Below the pieces are notes generated by a model. That model was not told the origin of the DNA, did no database searches, and was given only the letters and a program-made list of their open reading frames with translations. A DNA stretch of 64,000 nucleotides. Origin: Clarkia xantiana subsp. parviflora (lineage: Eukaryota > Streptophyta > Magnoliopsida > Myrtales > Onagraceae). Below, one piece after another: positions 51,526 to 61,958 of this stretch (position 1 is the stretch's first letter; the number at the start of each line of letters is the position of its first letter). The DNA lies in NCBI GenBank assembly GCA_036873135.1, contig JAPTYO010000007.1, forward strand, positions 9,840,763 to 9,904,762, in the 5' to 3' direction. The translations under genes were made by a program, and so were the position numbers.

Positions 51526-51553
51526 CTAGATTTTTATCCCGCGCATTGCGCGG
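51526..51553 (-). mobile_element. Helitron 3' terminus (minus orientation)
   Basis: On the minus strand a perfect 6-bp stem (CCGCGC, loop AAT, GCGCGG; 51553-51539) is followed by 9 bases, then CTAG (51529-51526) and a flanking T. This is the textbook Helitron 3' end, inserted between A and T. The body should run rightward from here. The 5' TC end was not located, and no Rep/helicase frame is seen, so the element is non-autonomous or truncated. Confidence 0.65.
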
Positions 51554-52890
51554 TGTTTGATATTTTATGTCATAGTTGTTCAGGTTTATGTTTTCGAGTT
51601 TATGTTATAAATTATTATGTAGTTTTTTTTGTTGTAAATATTAAATATTATTATTTATATATGTGTTGTCCTTAATTTATATATTTTAGTTTTTTTTATT
51701 AATTTAATCACTATGAAATAGTATATAAATTTAATTATGTATATGAAAATAAAATTATATTTATGCTATTTTATTGACATTATAGAAAATAGTAAATTTT
51801 ATATCGAATAAACCTCTCCGAAATCTTATAAATATATATATCTAATGCATAATTAAGTAGGATAGCCGAAAAAGTGTTTTCAGACACTACGAACTTCTAG
51901 TGGACATTTATTCCATTGTAATTTTTCATTCTCATAGCACATCCATACGACGTTGATTTTCGCACGATCGCAGTTAGTGAGCATCCTCCTGTAGTTATTA
52001 TTGTATCCGAGGATTTACCCAATTTACGACGCCATTAGAATATATCGCAACCGAATCTTGGATCTTAAGGCCGGCTCAGTCATTGACGCCACGTCACATG
52101 ATTCGGATCCTGGTGGGACTCAGTAAATTTGTTCTAACCCCTGGAATTCCCAAGAGGCAAGATTTTCTAAATTAGGGAGGAGTATCATACTGTGCTATCT
52201 CCCAAGAAACACCAACTGATATTGTGTTGGATTTTGCATGCTCGTGAATATTGTGTTAGTCACAAGGGAGCTCTAAAGATAAATGTATCTTAAGCACACC
52301 CCTTGGTAAAGTGAGTGCCAAACCTTAAGTTTTCCCAAGTATTCTAATTTGTGACGTTGATAAATATAAATATTTGTGTCTATCTAGATTAGAAGAGTGA
52401 GTAGAGATAACTGGAGCAATTCATCAATCAAAATATATAGTAGATAAGATAAGAACTAGTTTATAAGAAATTAATATAAGGTGATAATGACTTGACCAAT
52501 TGTTGGGGGCCGGTGGTCCTATAAAAGTTACAGAGACTGAACAGACAGATGCTAGCATAGTATAGTAGTAACTTACTATACTGTTAACTTTAAGAAGTTA
52601 AATACTTGAATTTTATCTATCCGTCATGGTTTCTTTCTAACTTCACAGAAACAAATCAGGCCCATATATGTTCTAAAGGCTGAGAAATATCAACCAAACA
52701 ATACAATAAAGCAAGCTATAGCTAGCTGCACACACTACTGACATACGGCAGTCCAGCAGTATTTGTCTTTTCCACTGTTTTTTTGTTCCTCTCGCAACTC
52801 ATTATCGTCCGTACATAAATGCAGTTTAATCTTCTTTAGTGTATTTTGTTCGTGATTTTTAGTATATATATATACGAGCTTTTATTCGCT
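51554..52890. other. Intergenic DNA, possibly Helitron body
   Basis: AT-rich at first, with more even composition from about 51860. No coding region is recognised. How far the Helitron extends is undetermined. Confidence 0.3.
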
Positions 52891-53017
52891 GACACCGAGC
52901 CACCACATCCTGCCCCTTACCTCTCTTACAATTTTGATATGTGGGACCCAGTTTGTTGAGTCCCACCTCACAACAATGTGAGAGAGGTAAGAGGCAGGAG
53001 GTGGTGGCTTGGTTCCA
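52891..53017. mobile_element. Short hairpin MITE-like element
   Basis: The left arm ACCGAGCCACCACATCCTGC, with CCCTTACCTCTCTTACA after it, pairs with the right arm that reads GTGAGAGAGGTAAGAGGCAG and then GAGGTGGTGGCTTGGTT. A second inner pair is GTGGGACCC / GAGTCCCAC. The whole ~127 bases can fold into one long hairpin. No clear target duplication. It lies about 65 bases before the LTR retrotransposon. Confidence 0.6.
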
Positions 53018-53082
53018 TAGGAGATTTTTTCATATATATACACACACTGAGGAGTGAGGACAGATATTTCAAATCTATATAT

Positions 53083-53814
53083 TGATGGGTCCCGATGTAA
53101 TCGTTAGCCCCGTTAGTAACCAATGGACGGCGAGTAGGTCCAGTGGGCCTCGTGAAAAGCCTGGAAGGCCCAGAGGCCCAGCACGAAGGGTTCCGACTCT
53201 AGTGGTCCCGATGTATGAGCTGAATGCTCTCGATGAGAAGCCTCTGAGTAGGCCCCGATATGCCTTAGTAAAGGCCCCGATGATAAAGCCCCGCAGAGGC
53301 TGGACCTGTCCCGTAGAGACTGAAGGTCCTGGGTGGTGATTTAGAATGAGACAACTCTGGAGTCCCCGACAGGAGTCGAGACTTGTGATCAGAGGATAAG
53401 ACCGAGGAACCCGCCTACTAGATAAGAGTAGTGGGAAGACGGTTATCTTCCCCGAGAATACGCAGGGCGTGCCCGAGATACGCGGAAGTATGGGTAAGAT
53501 ACGCGGAGCGTGGGGCGAGATATGCGGAATCGTGGCGAGATATACGGAATCTTGGTTACAACGGCCAAGCCTGGCCTCAGGTAACTCTGGCTGACTTCTC
53601 CTCCTATATAAAGGAGGCAGTTACCCCAGAGAAACATTCATTCTGATACGAATTTAGACTGTGCTTACCACTCCATTGATCACCGTACTCATTTAAGCAT
53701 CGGAGAGGGATTCTGGGTCACCACCCAGGTCATCCCCTTTTGCAGGATTACGCGGAGCCCAGGAGTCCAAGCTTGCCGTCAAGGACGTAACGGAGCTTCG
53801 CCCGTGATCCAACA
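53083..53814 (+). repeat. 5' LTR
   Basis: 732 bp, starting TGATGGGTCCCGATG and ending CGTGATCCAACA. It has a TATA box in CTCCTATATAAAGGAG (about 53601-53616), flanked by complementary CTCCT/AGGAG, and a run of short GAGATACGCGGA-type repeats at about 53475-53550. Transcription should start roughly 30 bases after the TATA box. Confidence 0.96.
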
Positions 53815-53815
53815 T

Positions 53816-53833
53816 TGGCGCCGTCTGTGGGAA
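53816..53833 (+). other. Retrotransposon primer-binding site
   Basis: TGGCGCCGTCTGTGGGAA begins two bases after the 5' LTR, the position of the minus-strand primer site. The tRNA type was not assigned. Confidence 0.8.
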
Positions 53834-53868
53834 GCTTACGAAAAGCCAAAATAGCTTCTACCAGATCA

Positions 53869-56800
53869 ATGGCCGGTGGTGGCAAGAAGAAGCAAGTTCA
53901 GGCTGGCAGTTCTCGTCCCGCAGGAACTGTGAATTCCCCGTTGCCGGAACGCATCGTTGAACAAGGTGGTGAGAACCCTGCTCTCTCCCAGACAGGGGGG
54001 CAAGGTGATGGATATGAGGTCTCAGTCCGAGACGCTGAGACGAACATGCAAGATGTCCCGCGTAGGGAGGTGGATGAGGCTCCCCCAAACACGGTGGGCC
54101 GTGGAAGAGAAGGAGTCCCGCGAAGGGAAGAAGGGTCGTCTTCGAACTCGGAGTTGGCCAAGGCAGTAGCGGAGGCTATGCCCATGTTCTTGGCCGCCAT
54201 GGAGGCCTTGCTGGATAAAAGAGAGGCCGCTAGGAGAGCGGAGGAGTTGCCTCCGCGAGAAGAGTTACTACCACCCCCGCCGAGGGTGGACCCAGAGGGA
54301 CAAGAGGTTCCGCTCAGGAATAAGAGTAAGGAACCAGCACACCTGGAGAAGTTCGTGGTTGACGGCCCCGGACCGGTGCAGAACAGGACCATTCCCCTGA
54401 ATGGCCCCATCACCCCCGATCAGGTGGTGAAGATCGTGAGCATCTGCATGGGTGATCAGAAGCAGATGGCATCGGAGCTGAGGGATCGGTCCAGCCATCC
54501 TTTTGTGCCGCGGCTGATCGATACTGTAGCCCCGCCTGGACTAGGTATTCCAACCATCAAGGAGTATGACGGTGAGGGGGACCCTGTTCGCCATGTGCAG
54601 AGGCATGTCCAGGCCTGTATGGGACGAACATCGAACGATGACCTCGTATGCTCATTGTTCCCGATAACCCTGGGAGAAAGGGCCATGACTTGGTTCTTCA
54701 GCCTTCCGCCGGGGAGCATCACGTGCTGGGCTGATATGCACGACCGCTTTATCAAACAGTATCAAGGTCGGAGACGCCTCCTGAAAAGCGTAAGGACCCT
54801 AACCCAGGTGGTGCAGAGACCTGACGAATCGTTGGCGTATTATTACCAACGGTTCACCGCCACCGCTGCGGAGATTGACGAAGAAATCTCGGAGGGAGAG
54901 ATGATACGCACCTTCCTACGGAACCTGAGTGCTCCGTATGGCTCCGACCTGATGCACAGTGTAGCCGCGAAGGCTATATGGAGTATGGAAGCCCTACAGG
55001 CAAGGGTGAAACAGCAAATCAACGTCCAGGAGTCGAAGATTGCTGCTGGAGAGCTTGATCCCCCGAGGTCAGGGAGAGGAAAACCGTCCTTCAAACTGGC
55101 GGATGATCGCAAGGGGAGCGACAAGACAGAGGGAAGTAGGAACCGTGGTCGTCCCGAAAAGAGGGAGGACAGACGTCCTCCGAAGAAGGATACTCGTGAA
55201 GGTAGGATTACCTCCATCAACAGTTCGATGACCTCTGTGCTGGCTGTGATGGAGCGACAGGGTCTAGTCCGGTACCCCCCGAAAAAGGAAGGCGAATTCC
55301 TAGGAGGTCGTCCTGATCGTTACTGTCGTTACCATCGGGCTAATGGTCACGACACCGAAAACTGTCGGGAGCTGAAGAAGGAAATTGAGAAGCTGATCCA
55401 GAAGGGAAAGCTGAAAGAGTTTGTCGGGAAGGGACGGTGCCGATCCCGTTCCAGAAGTCGGTCCCGATCCCGTTCTAAATCCCGCGACCGATCCCCGAAG
55501 AAAAAGAAGATCGAGCATGAGGCTTCAGGATCAGGTGCCCGCAAGGAGAGGCGGGGGACTATCAACGTCATCCATGGAGGAATGGCAGCGGGAGGTGATA
55601 CCTCCGCTTCCAGGGAGAACTATGCCTCGCGCATATCCGCCGCGGTGGTGTTAGGGAAAAGGTCCCGGTCGTGGACCCTGAAGGAGGAGATGGAGATTTC
55701 TTTTTCGGCAAAGGATCTAGTTGGCGTGGAGAGCCCTCACGACGATGCCCTGGTCGTGACTCTAGATGTGGATGGGTTCGAGATGAAGCGGATCCTGATA
55801 GATGGAGGGAGCTCCTCTGATATTCTTTTCATGGATGCCCTGGAAGCCATGGGAAAGACGAAGAAGGATCTGACGCAGGTTGACTTCCCGATGGTGGGAT
55901 TCTCTGGCGCTACTTCCTACCCATTGGGAATGATTACCTTACCGGTAGAGTTTGGTAGTGGCTGGAAGATGGAGAGGCGAAACGTGGATTTCGTCGTGGT
56001 GGAGTCTGCGGGGGCATATAACGCGATCATCGGGAGGACTACTATCAACCCTCTTATGGCAGTCGCCTCGACGGTCCACCAGAAGATGAAGTTCCCGACT
56101 GATAACGGAGTTGGAGAGGTCAAGGGTGACCAGGTCGCATCGCGGAAATGCTATGTTAATGCCACCCGACGAAGAAGGAGGGAGACCATGACTGTCCTTC
56201 AGACGGATACCGATCCTCGGGAGGAATATGGGCGTCCCGCCCCCATGGAGGATTTGAAGGAAGTAGAGATCGATGGACCCCAGAGAAAGGTGAAAATCGG
56301 CTCTGCTTTATCGGATGAAAGAGCACGGGAATTGATTGAGCTCTTGAAGGAGTTTAAGGAGCTGTTTGCCTGGTCCCCGAGTGATATGCCAGGAATCAGC
56401 CCTGACGTGATAGTGCACGAGCTGAAGATAGACCCCGCAATCAAGCCTATCGCGCAGAGAAGGCGTCCGATGGGCACGGACAAGAGGATCGCGATCCAGC
56501 AGGAGGTGGGCAGACTGCTCGATGCTGGATTCATCAAGGAGCTCCGATTCCAGACTTGGGTGGCTAACCCAGTGCTGGTGCGAAAGAGTAATCGAAAGTG
56601 GCGAATGTGTGTCGACTTCTGCGACCTAAACAAAGCCTGCCCGAAGGACTGCTACCCGCTTCCAAGGATTGACCAGCTGGTGGATGCTACATCAGGACAT
56701 GAGCTGCTGAGCTTCATGGATGCGTACTCTGGGTACAACCAGATTAAGATGGCAAAGGATGATGCCCCCCATACGGCCTTCTATGCCGACAGTGATGTCT

Positions 56801-59529
56801 ATCATTATGACGTGATGCCCTTCGGATTGATCAATGCCGAAGCAACTTACCAGCGGATGGTGAACAAGTTGTTCGGGGACATGCTAGGGAAAACCATGGA
56901 GGCATATGTGGACGACATGCTGGTGAAGTCCCGACAGGCAGGAGACCATGTCCAGAATTTGGCGGCAGCATTTGAGCGGATGAAATTCCATCAGGTTCGG
57001 CTGAACCCCGACAAATGTGCTTTCGGGGTAAACTCGGGGAAGTTCCTAGGGTTCATGGTGAGCCAGAGAGGAATCGAGGTGAACCCTGAGAAGCTGCGAG
57101 CGATCGAGGAGATGCAGTCCCCGAGGAATCATCGGGAGGTCCAGGTGCTGAATGGCCGGTTGGCCGCAATGAATCGCTTCTTATCCAAGGCGAGTGATCG
57201 AGCTATGCCCTTTTTTGACGTATTGAGGGCCAACAAGAAGTTCGAATGGACCGACAAGTGTGAGGAGGCATTCCAGGCATTAAAGCAGCACCTCCGTACC
57301 CTACCGCCGTTGGCGAAACCAGTTCCAGGCGAGCTGCTCTATCTCTATTTAGCTGTTTCCGATATGGCTGTTAGTTCTGTTCTGATTAAGATTGTCAAGG
57401 GCAACCAAGTGCCTATCTATTATGTAAGCAAGGCGTTTGCCAAGTCTGAAATAAAATATCCCGCTATTGAGAAGTATCTCTTCGCGTTGATAATTGCCGC
57501 TCGAAAGCTCCGACCTTACTTCCATGCACATGAAGTCACGGTATTGACTAATCAGCCCTTGAAGCACTTTTTGAACCGACCGGAGGCGTCGGGGAGATTG
57601 GTTAAATGGGCCATCGAGCTGACAGAGTTCCGCATTCATTTCGCTCCGAGGACCGCTATTAAGGGCCAGGCGTTGGCAGATTTTATAGCTGAGTCTACGG
57701 CACCGGATCTGGAAGTAACGGGTCCCGCAGAGGGGGCAACCATGGAAGGAGTCCCGACAACAGAACTGCAGCCAGAACAGCCAAATGAAGAGAACACCTG
57801 GGAGATGTACACTGATGGTTCATCGAGTGTGGAAGGCTCGGGGGCAGGATTCGTGTTGATACCGCCCGGCGGAGGCAAGCCCCTACGATATGCTCTGGCG
57901 TTGACATTCAAAGCTACCAACAACGAAGCGGAGTATGAGGCTCTCATCACGGGCCTCAAGATTGCTAAGGGTACGGGGGTCGATCATTTAAAAGTGAAGT
58001 GTGATGCCAGCTTGGTTGTAAACCAAGTCCAGGGGAACTATGAAGCTAAGAGCCCGACAATGAAGAAGTATTTGCACGAGGTGCAGACTTTGAAGAGAAG
58101 CTTCAAAAGCTTTGATATCGAGGCGATTCCGAGAGAAGAGAACGCGGAAGCAGATGCCTTGAGCAAGTTTGCCCTGGGAGTGGCCCCCGAGGAGAATCAT
58201 AAGGTGCATTTCCTAGAAAAGGTGATTATCTCAAACATCGATCCGGCAGAGATCTGTGCTATTGAGAGAGGATCGGAGGAAGAGGAGAAGCCCACTTGGA
58301 TGACCCCGATGGTCACGTACCTGACTACGGGGGCACTCCCCGATGACAAGGTGGCAGCCGTCAGATTGCGTCGGATTGCAGACAACTACGCGATGGTGGA
58401 CAACCAGTTATACAAAAAAGGGTATGTAAAACCTTTCTTAAAATGCGTAGCGGAGCCTGACACGAATCGAATCCTAAGGGAACTACACGAAGGAGTCGCG
58501 GCCTGTCATGAGGGAGCCCGATCTCTGGTGAGGAAGGCATTGAACTTGGGTTACTATTGGCCCTCGATGAACAAAGAAGCGACCGCGATGGTCCGATCCT
58601 GCGATGCATGCCAGAGGTACGCCCCAAATATCATGGCTCCCGCCGCGGACTTAATGCCCATCAGGAGTGCATGGCCCTTTGCGCAATGGGGAATTGACTT
58701 GGTGGGACCACTTCCCCAAGCGAAAGGTCAGTGCAAGTACTTACTCGTGGCTATCGACTACTTCTCAAAGTGGATAGAGGCCAAAGCATTGGCTAGAACG
58801 ACGGGGCAGCATATCCTCAAGTTCCTTCAGACTCAGATCATATCCCGGTACGGGGTCCCGCGAGTGTTGATCAGCGACAACGGCCCTCTGTTCAATGGGA
58901 CTCAGTTGAAGGAGTACCTGGAAGAACTAAACATTGAGCATCAGACCGCTTCAGTCCGCCACGCCCAGACCAATGGCCAAGTAGAGTCAGCCAATAAGGT
59001 CGTGATGGATGGCTTGAAGAAAAGAGTCTATGCCTTGCAGGGCCATTGGCTGGATGAGCTCGAGAATGTGCTATGGGCTGTGCGAACAACACCCAAGCAA
59101 TCAACAGGAGAAACTCCGTTTGGCCTAGTCTATGGCAAGGAGGCAGTCGCTCCCGTGGAGATAGCGGTGGCGTCCCATCGCGCGAAATATTACGAGCCTC
59201 TGACGAACGAGGAAATGAGACGTCTAGACTTAGACTTGCTCGAGGAGAAAAGATGGAAGGCTGATGAAGTCCAGGCTCGGATGCGTCTGGCAACAACCCG
59301 ATATTACAATCGGCGTGTCAAGTCTCGACAATTCTTCGTTGGAGAACTTGTCTGGCGGAGGAACGAGTTCATTCATCAAGATCGGATCAACAAGCTTTCG
59401 CCGAAATGGGAGGGACCTTACAAGATCGTAGGGATGCCAGCACCCAACGCATACAAGCTAGAGGACCTCGATGGCAAGACGTTGAAGCATTCCTTCAGTG
59501 GCGAACACTTGAAGAAGTATCATGTTTGA
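53869..59529 (+). CDS. Gag-pol polyprotein of the Tat-type retrotransposon
   Basis: One uninterrupted frame of 1886 aa from the first ATG (53869) to TGA 59527-59529. In order: Gag (about 54550-54900, with WFFSLPPGSI), an HHCC/CCHC-like segment YCRYHRANGHDTENC (55320), an Arg/Ser-rich stretch (55436-55490) and the aspartic protease with IDGGSSSDILF (55798). Then reverse transcriptase with AYVDDMLVKS (56901), the first RNase H, and a second RNase H of the Tat type starting YTDGSSSVEGSGAGF (57808). Integrase has a zinc finger ending CDACQRY and catalytic D, D, E in GIDLVGPL, ISDNGPLFNG and NGQVESANK. No chromodomain follows. The frame is open from the LTR end, but the 18 codons before the ATG include the primer site. 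No stop or frameshift was seen, so the product may be functional. Confidence 0.95.
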   Translation: MAGGGKKKQVQAGSSRPAGTVNSPLPERIVEQGGENPALSQTGGQGDGYEVSVRDAETNMQDVPRREVDEAPPNTVGRGREGVPRREEGSSSNSELAKAVAEAMPMFLAAMEALLDKREAARRAEELPPREELLPPPPRVDPEGQEVPLRNKSKEPAHLEKFVVDGPGPVQNRTIPLNGPITPDQVVKIVSICMGDQKQMASELRDRSSHPFVPRLIDTVAPPGLGIPTIKEYDGEGDPVRHVQRHVQACMGRTSNDDLVCSLFPITLGERAMTWFFSLPPGSITCWADMHDRFIKQYQGRRRLLKSVRTLTQVVQRPDESLAYYYQRFTATAAEIDEEISEGEMIRTFLRNLSAPYGSDLMHSVAAKAIWSMEALQARVKQQINVQESKIAAGELDPPRSGRGKPSFKLADDRKGSDKTEGSRNRGRPEKREDRRPPKKDTREGRITSINSSMTSVLAVMERQGLVRYPPKKEGEFLGGRPDRYCRYHRANGHDTENCRELKKEIEKLIQKGKLKEFVGKGRCRSRSRSRSRSRSKSRDRSPKKKKIEHEASGSGARKERRGTINVIHGGMAAGGDTSASRENYASRISAAVVLGKRSRSWTLKEEMEISFSAKDLVGVESPHDDALVVTLDVDGFEMKRILIDGGSSSDILFMDALEAMGKTKKDLTQVDFPMVGFSGATSYPLGMITLPVEFGSGWKMERRNVDFVVVESAGAYNAIIGRTTINPLMAVASTVHQKMKFPTDNGVGEVKGDQVASRKCYVNATRRRRRETMTVLQTDTDPREEYGRPAPMEDLKEVEIDGPQRKVKIGSALSDERARELIELLKEFKELFAWSPSDMPGISPDVIVHELKIDPAIKPIAQRRRPMGTDKRIAIQQEVGRLLDAGFIKELRFQTWVANPVLVRKSNRKWRMCVDFCDLNKACPKDCYPLPRIDQLVDATSGHELLSFMDAYSGYNQIKMAKDDAPHTAFYADSDVYHYDVMPFGLINAEATYQRMVNKLFGDMLGKTMEAYVDDMLVKSRQAGDHVQNLAAAFERMKFHQVRLNPDKCAFGVNSGKFLGFMVSQRGIEVNPEKLRAIEEMQSPRNHREVQVLNGRLAAMNRFLSKASDRAMPFFDVLRANKKFEWTDKCEEAFQALKQHLRTLPPLAKPVPGELLYLYLAVSDMAVSSVLIKIVKGNQVPIYYVSKAFAKSEIKYPAIEKYLFALIIAARKLRPYFHAHEVTVLTNQPLKHFLNRPEASGRLVKWAIELTEFRIHFAPRTAIKGQALADFIAESTAPDLEVTGPAEGATMEGVPTTELQPEQPNEENTWEMYTDGSSSVEGSGAGFVLIPPGGGKPLRYALALTFKATNNEAEYEALITGLKIAKGTGVDHLKVKCDASLVVNQVQGNYEAKSPTMKKYLHEVQTLKRSFKSFDIEAIPREENAEADALSKFALGVAPEENHKVHFLEKVIISNIDPAEICAIERGSEEEEKPTWMTPMVTYLTTGALPDDKVAAVRLRRIADNYAMVDNQLYKKGYVKPFLKCVAEPDTNRILRELHEGVAACHEGARSLVRKALNLGYYWPSMNKEATAMVRSCDACQRYAPNIMAPAADLMPIRSAWPFAQWGIDLVGPLPQAKGQCKYLLVAIDYFSKWIEAKALARTTGQHILKFLQTQIISRYGVPRVLISDNGPLFNGTQLKEYLEELNIEHQTASVRHAQTNGQVESANKVVMDGLKKRVYALQGHWLDELENVLWAVRTTPKQSTGETPFGLVYGKEAVAPVEIAVASHRAKYYEPLTNEEMRRLDLDLLEEKRWKADEVQARMRLATTRYYNRRVKSRQFFVGELVWRRNEFIHQDRINKLSPKWEGPYKIVGMPAPNAYKLEDLDGKTLKHSFSGEHLKKYHV

Positions 59530-59622
59530 TATTAAGTCGCCGCGAATGGCGCAAGTTATCTATCAATCCGATGGCGCGACAAAAAGCCTTCCGAGGTACG
59601 ATAAAAAGCCTTACGAGGTATG

Positions 59623-59935
59623 CGTAAGTCGTCTATATGATGCGGCCAAAAGCCTTAACGGGTATGGACAAAAGCCCTACGGGGTACACGTAAGTCGTCT
59701 ATATGATGCAACCAAAAGCCTAGGTACGAAAAGGCCCTGATGGGTCCGCGTAAGTCGTCTATATGATGCGGCCAAAAGCCTTAACGGGTACGGAAAAGCC
59801 TTAACAGGTCCGCGTAAGTCGTCTATATGATGCGGCCAAAAGCCTTAACGGGTACGGAAAAGCCTTAAACAGGTCCGCGTAAGTCGTCTATATGATGCGG
59901 CAAAAAGCCTTAAAGGGTACGATTAAGCCGTCCGG
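59623..59935 (+). repeat. Tandem array 1 of the retrotransposon, 5 units of 60-66 bp
   Basis: CGTAAGTCGTCTATATGATG starts each unit at 59623, 59689, 59749, 59813 and 59878, followed by CCAAAAGCCTTAACGGGTA. It directly follows the gag-pol stop. Confidence 0.88.
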
Positions 59936-59990
59936 TAGAGACGCAGTAAAAGCCCTAAGGGGTGTGAAAATGGCCTTGAAAGGCAGGGAT

Positions 59991-60280
59991 AAGAAACCTT
60001 AAATGGTGAAGTCCCGACTGGACGAGAAACCTTAAGTGGTGAAGTCCCGACTGGACGAGAAACCTTAAGTGGTGAAGTCCCGACTGGACGAGAAACCTTA
60101 AGTGGTGAAGTCCCGACTGGACGAGAAACCTTAAGTGGTGAAGTCCCGATTGGACGAGAAACCTTAAATGGTGAAGTCCCGACTGGACGAGAAACCTTAA
60201 GTGGTGAAGTCCCGATTGGACGAGAAACCTTAAGTGGTGAAGTCCCGATAGACGAGAAACCTTAAGTGGTAAAGTCTCGA
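59991..60280 (+). repeat. Tandem array 2 of the retrotransposon, ~9 units of 33 bp
   Basis: The unit is GAGAAACCTTAAGTGGTGAA then GTCCCGACTGGAC, nearly identical from copy to copy (starts about 59991, 60024, 60057 and so on every 33 bases). The low divergence suggests recent expansion. Confidence 0.92.
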
Positions 60281-60366
60281 GTAAAGCATCGGAATGGTGT
60301 ATGAAGTCACCTTAAGTGATGGCCAGAAGAATTGGGAGAGTCATATTCAAGAATTGTACCCAAGGT

Positions 60367-60560
60367 AAAAGCCTCCGACAGCGGTATCAGGAGGTATGAA
60401 GACAAAAGCCTCCGACGGCAGTATCGGGAGGTATGAAGACAAAAGCCTCCGACGGCGGTATCAGGAGGTATGAAGACAAAAGCCCCCGACGGTGGTATCG
60501 GGAGGTATAGAGACAAAAGCCTCCGACGGTGGTATCAGAATGTATAAAAACAAAAACCTC
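60367..60560 (+). repeat. Tandem array 3 of the retrotransposon, ~5-6 units of 37 bp
   Basis: AAAAGCCTCCGACGGCGGTA then TCAGGAGGTATGAAGAC, repeated at 60367, 60404, 60441, 60478 and 60515, with a decayed last copy at 60552. Confidence 0.9.
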
Positions 60561-60620
60561 CGACAACGATGTCAGAAGAGCTGAATTAGAAAGACATGAC
60601 GAACTAAAAGTCCCCCATGT

Positions 60621-60632
60621 CTTGGGGGCAAA
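60621..60632 (+). other. Polypurine tract
   Basis: CTTGGGGGCAAA lies immediately before the 3' LTR start TGATGGG. It is the plus-strand primer site for reverse transcription. Confidence 0.75.
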
Positions 60633-61364
60633 TGATGGGTCCCGATGTAATCGTTAGCCCCGTTAGTAACCAATGGACGGCGAGTAGGTCCAGTGGGCCT
60701 CGTGAAAAGCCTGGAAGGCCCAGAGGCCCAGCACGAAGGGTTCCGACTCTAGTGGTCCCGATGTATGAGCTGAATGCTCTCGATGAGAAGCCTCTGAGTA
60801 GGCCCCGATATGCCTTAGTAAAGGCCCCGATGATAAAGCCCCGCAGAGGCTGGACCTGTCCCGTAGAGACTGAAGGTCCTGGGTGGTGATTTAGAATGAG
60901 ACAACTCTGGAGTCCCCGACAGGAGTCGAGACTTGTGATCAGAGGATAAGACCGAGGAACCCGCCTACTAGATAAGAGTAGTGGGAAGACGGTTATCTTC
61001 CCCGAGAATACGCAGGGCGTGCCCGAGATACGCGGAAGTATGGGTAAGATACGCGGAGCGTGGGGCGAGATATGCGGAATCGTGGCGAGATATACGGAAT
61101 CTTGGTTACAACGGCCAAGCCTGGCCTCAGGTAACTCTGGCTGACTTCTCCTCCTATATAAAGGAGGCAGTTACCCCAGAGAAACATTCATTCTGATACG
61201 AATTTAGACTGTGCTTACCACTCCATTGATCACCGTACTCATTTAAGCATCGGAGAGGGATTCTGGGTCACCACCCAGGTCATCCCCTTTTGCAGGATTA
61301 CGCGGAGCCCAGGAGTCCAAGCTTGCCGTCAAGGACGTAACGGAGCTTCGCCCGTGATCCAACA
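60633..61364 (+). repeat. 3' LTR
   Basis: 732 bp. Compared by eye with the 5' LTR, no difference was found. It ends CGTGATCCAACA and is followed by the TATAT target duplication. Confidence 0.96.
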
Positions 61365-61369
61365 TATAT

Positions 61370-61799
61370 GAATTTACTCCACCATTTTTGTTAATTCAAT
61401 CTTAGCTGACAGTTGTCTATGTGATCATAATCTATGGTGGAGAGTAGTTGGGACTTATTTAACAAGTGATTATGTAATAAAAATCTCAAGTTGTGGTTAA
61501 ACTAAGAACAATTCTAACCAAGGAAATCATTGTAAGATCACCTAGCGTTTCGTCTCTTATTTAATTAGAAATTTTAGGTTTTACTCTTTAAGAGTAAAAA
61601 AATCTCCATCATGACTAGTACTACTACTTCCCAGTTCCCCTACGAATTGGAAATTTGTAACTATTCTTAGTAAAAAAATCTGAAGAAGGGAGATTTGGTT
61701 TTCTAGTAATTATTTAATGTGGAAAAGGACCTGCTTCTGCCATGTTCCGTGATTGAGGATTGATTTGAAAGTATGGACATGAGAGACGCAGAGAGGACC
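61370..61799. other. Intergenic DNA after the retrotransposon
   Basis: This is pre-insertion flank. No gene or known repeat is seen. Confidence 0.35.
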
Positions 61800-61958
61800 A
61801 CCACTTCCAATAGTAGTGCCTAGTTCCTAGTTACATGTTGTAAATTTATTATTGTAGAGAGTGCTTAGTGCTTAGAGCACTTCCAATAGTAGTGCCTAGT
61901 GCCTAGTTCCTAGTTCCATGTTGTAAATTTATTATTGTAGAGAGTGCCTAGTGCTTAG
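61800..61958. repeat. ~75-80 bp tandem duplication
   Basis: CACTTCCAATAGTAGTGCCT, CCTAGTT and ATGTTGTAAATTTATTATTG with TAGAGAGTGC occur twice, from about 61800 and 61879. The second copy has an extra GTGCCTA insertion. Confidence 0.8.

Larger units (their letters stand above)
53078..61369 (+). mobile_element. Complete Ty3/gypsy Tat-type LTR retrotransposon
   Basis: An 8282-bp element (53083-61364) with two 732-bp LTRs, flanked by the 5-bp target duplication TATAT (53078-53082 and 61365-61369). It has a primer-binding site, one open gag-pol frame, three tandem-repeat arrays and a polypurine tract in the usual order. The RT-RNase H-second RNase H-integrase arrangement, the absence of a chromodomain and the long repetitive 3' untranslated part place it in the Tat lineage. 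Both LTRs read as identical and the coding frame is intact, so it is a recent insertion and may still be mobile. Confidence 0.97.

Noticed and set aside
53082..53646. Open frames inside the LTRs (repeated at 60617-61196).
   Set aside because: Identical in both LTRs and not similar to any protein; by-products of regulatory sequence and short repeats.
53858..59296. Many antisense frames across gag-pol.
   Set aside because: Shadows of the long sense frame; none shows a domain.
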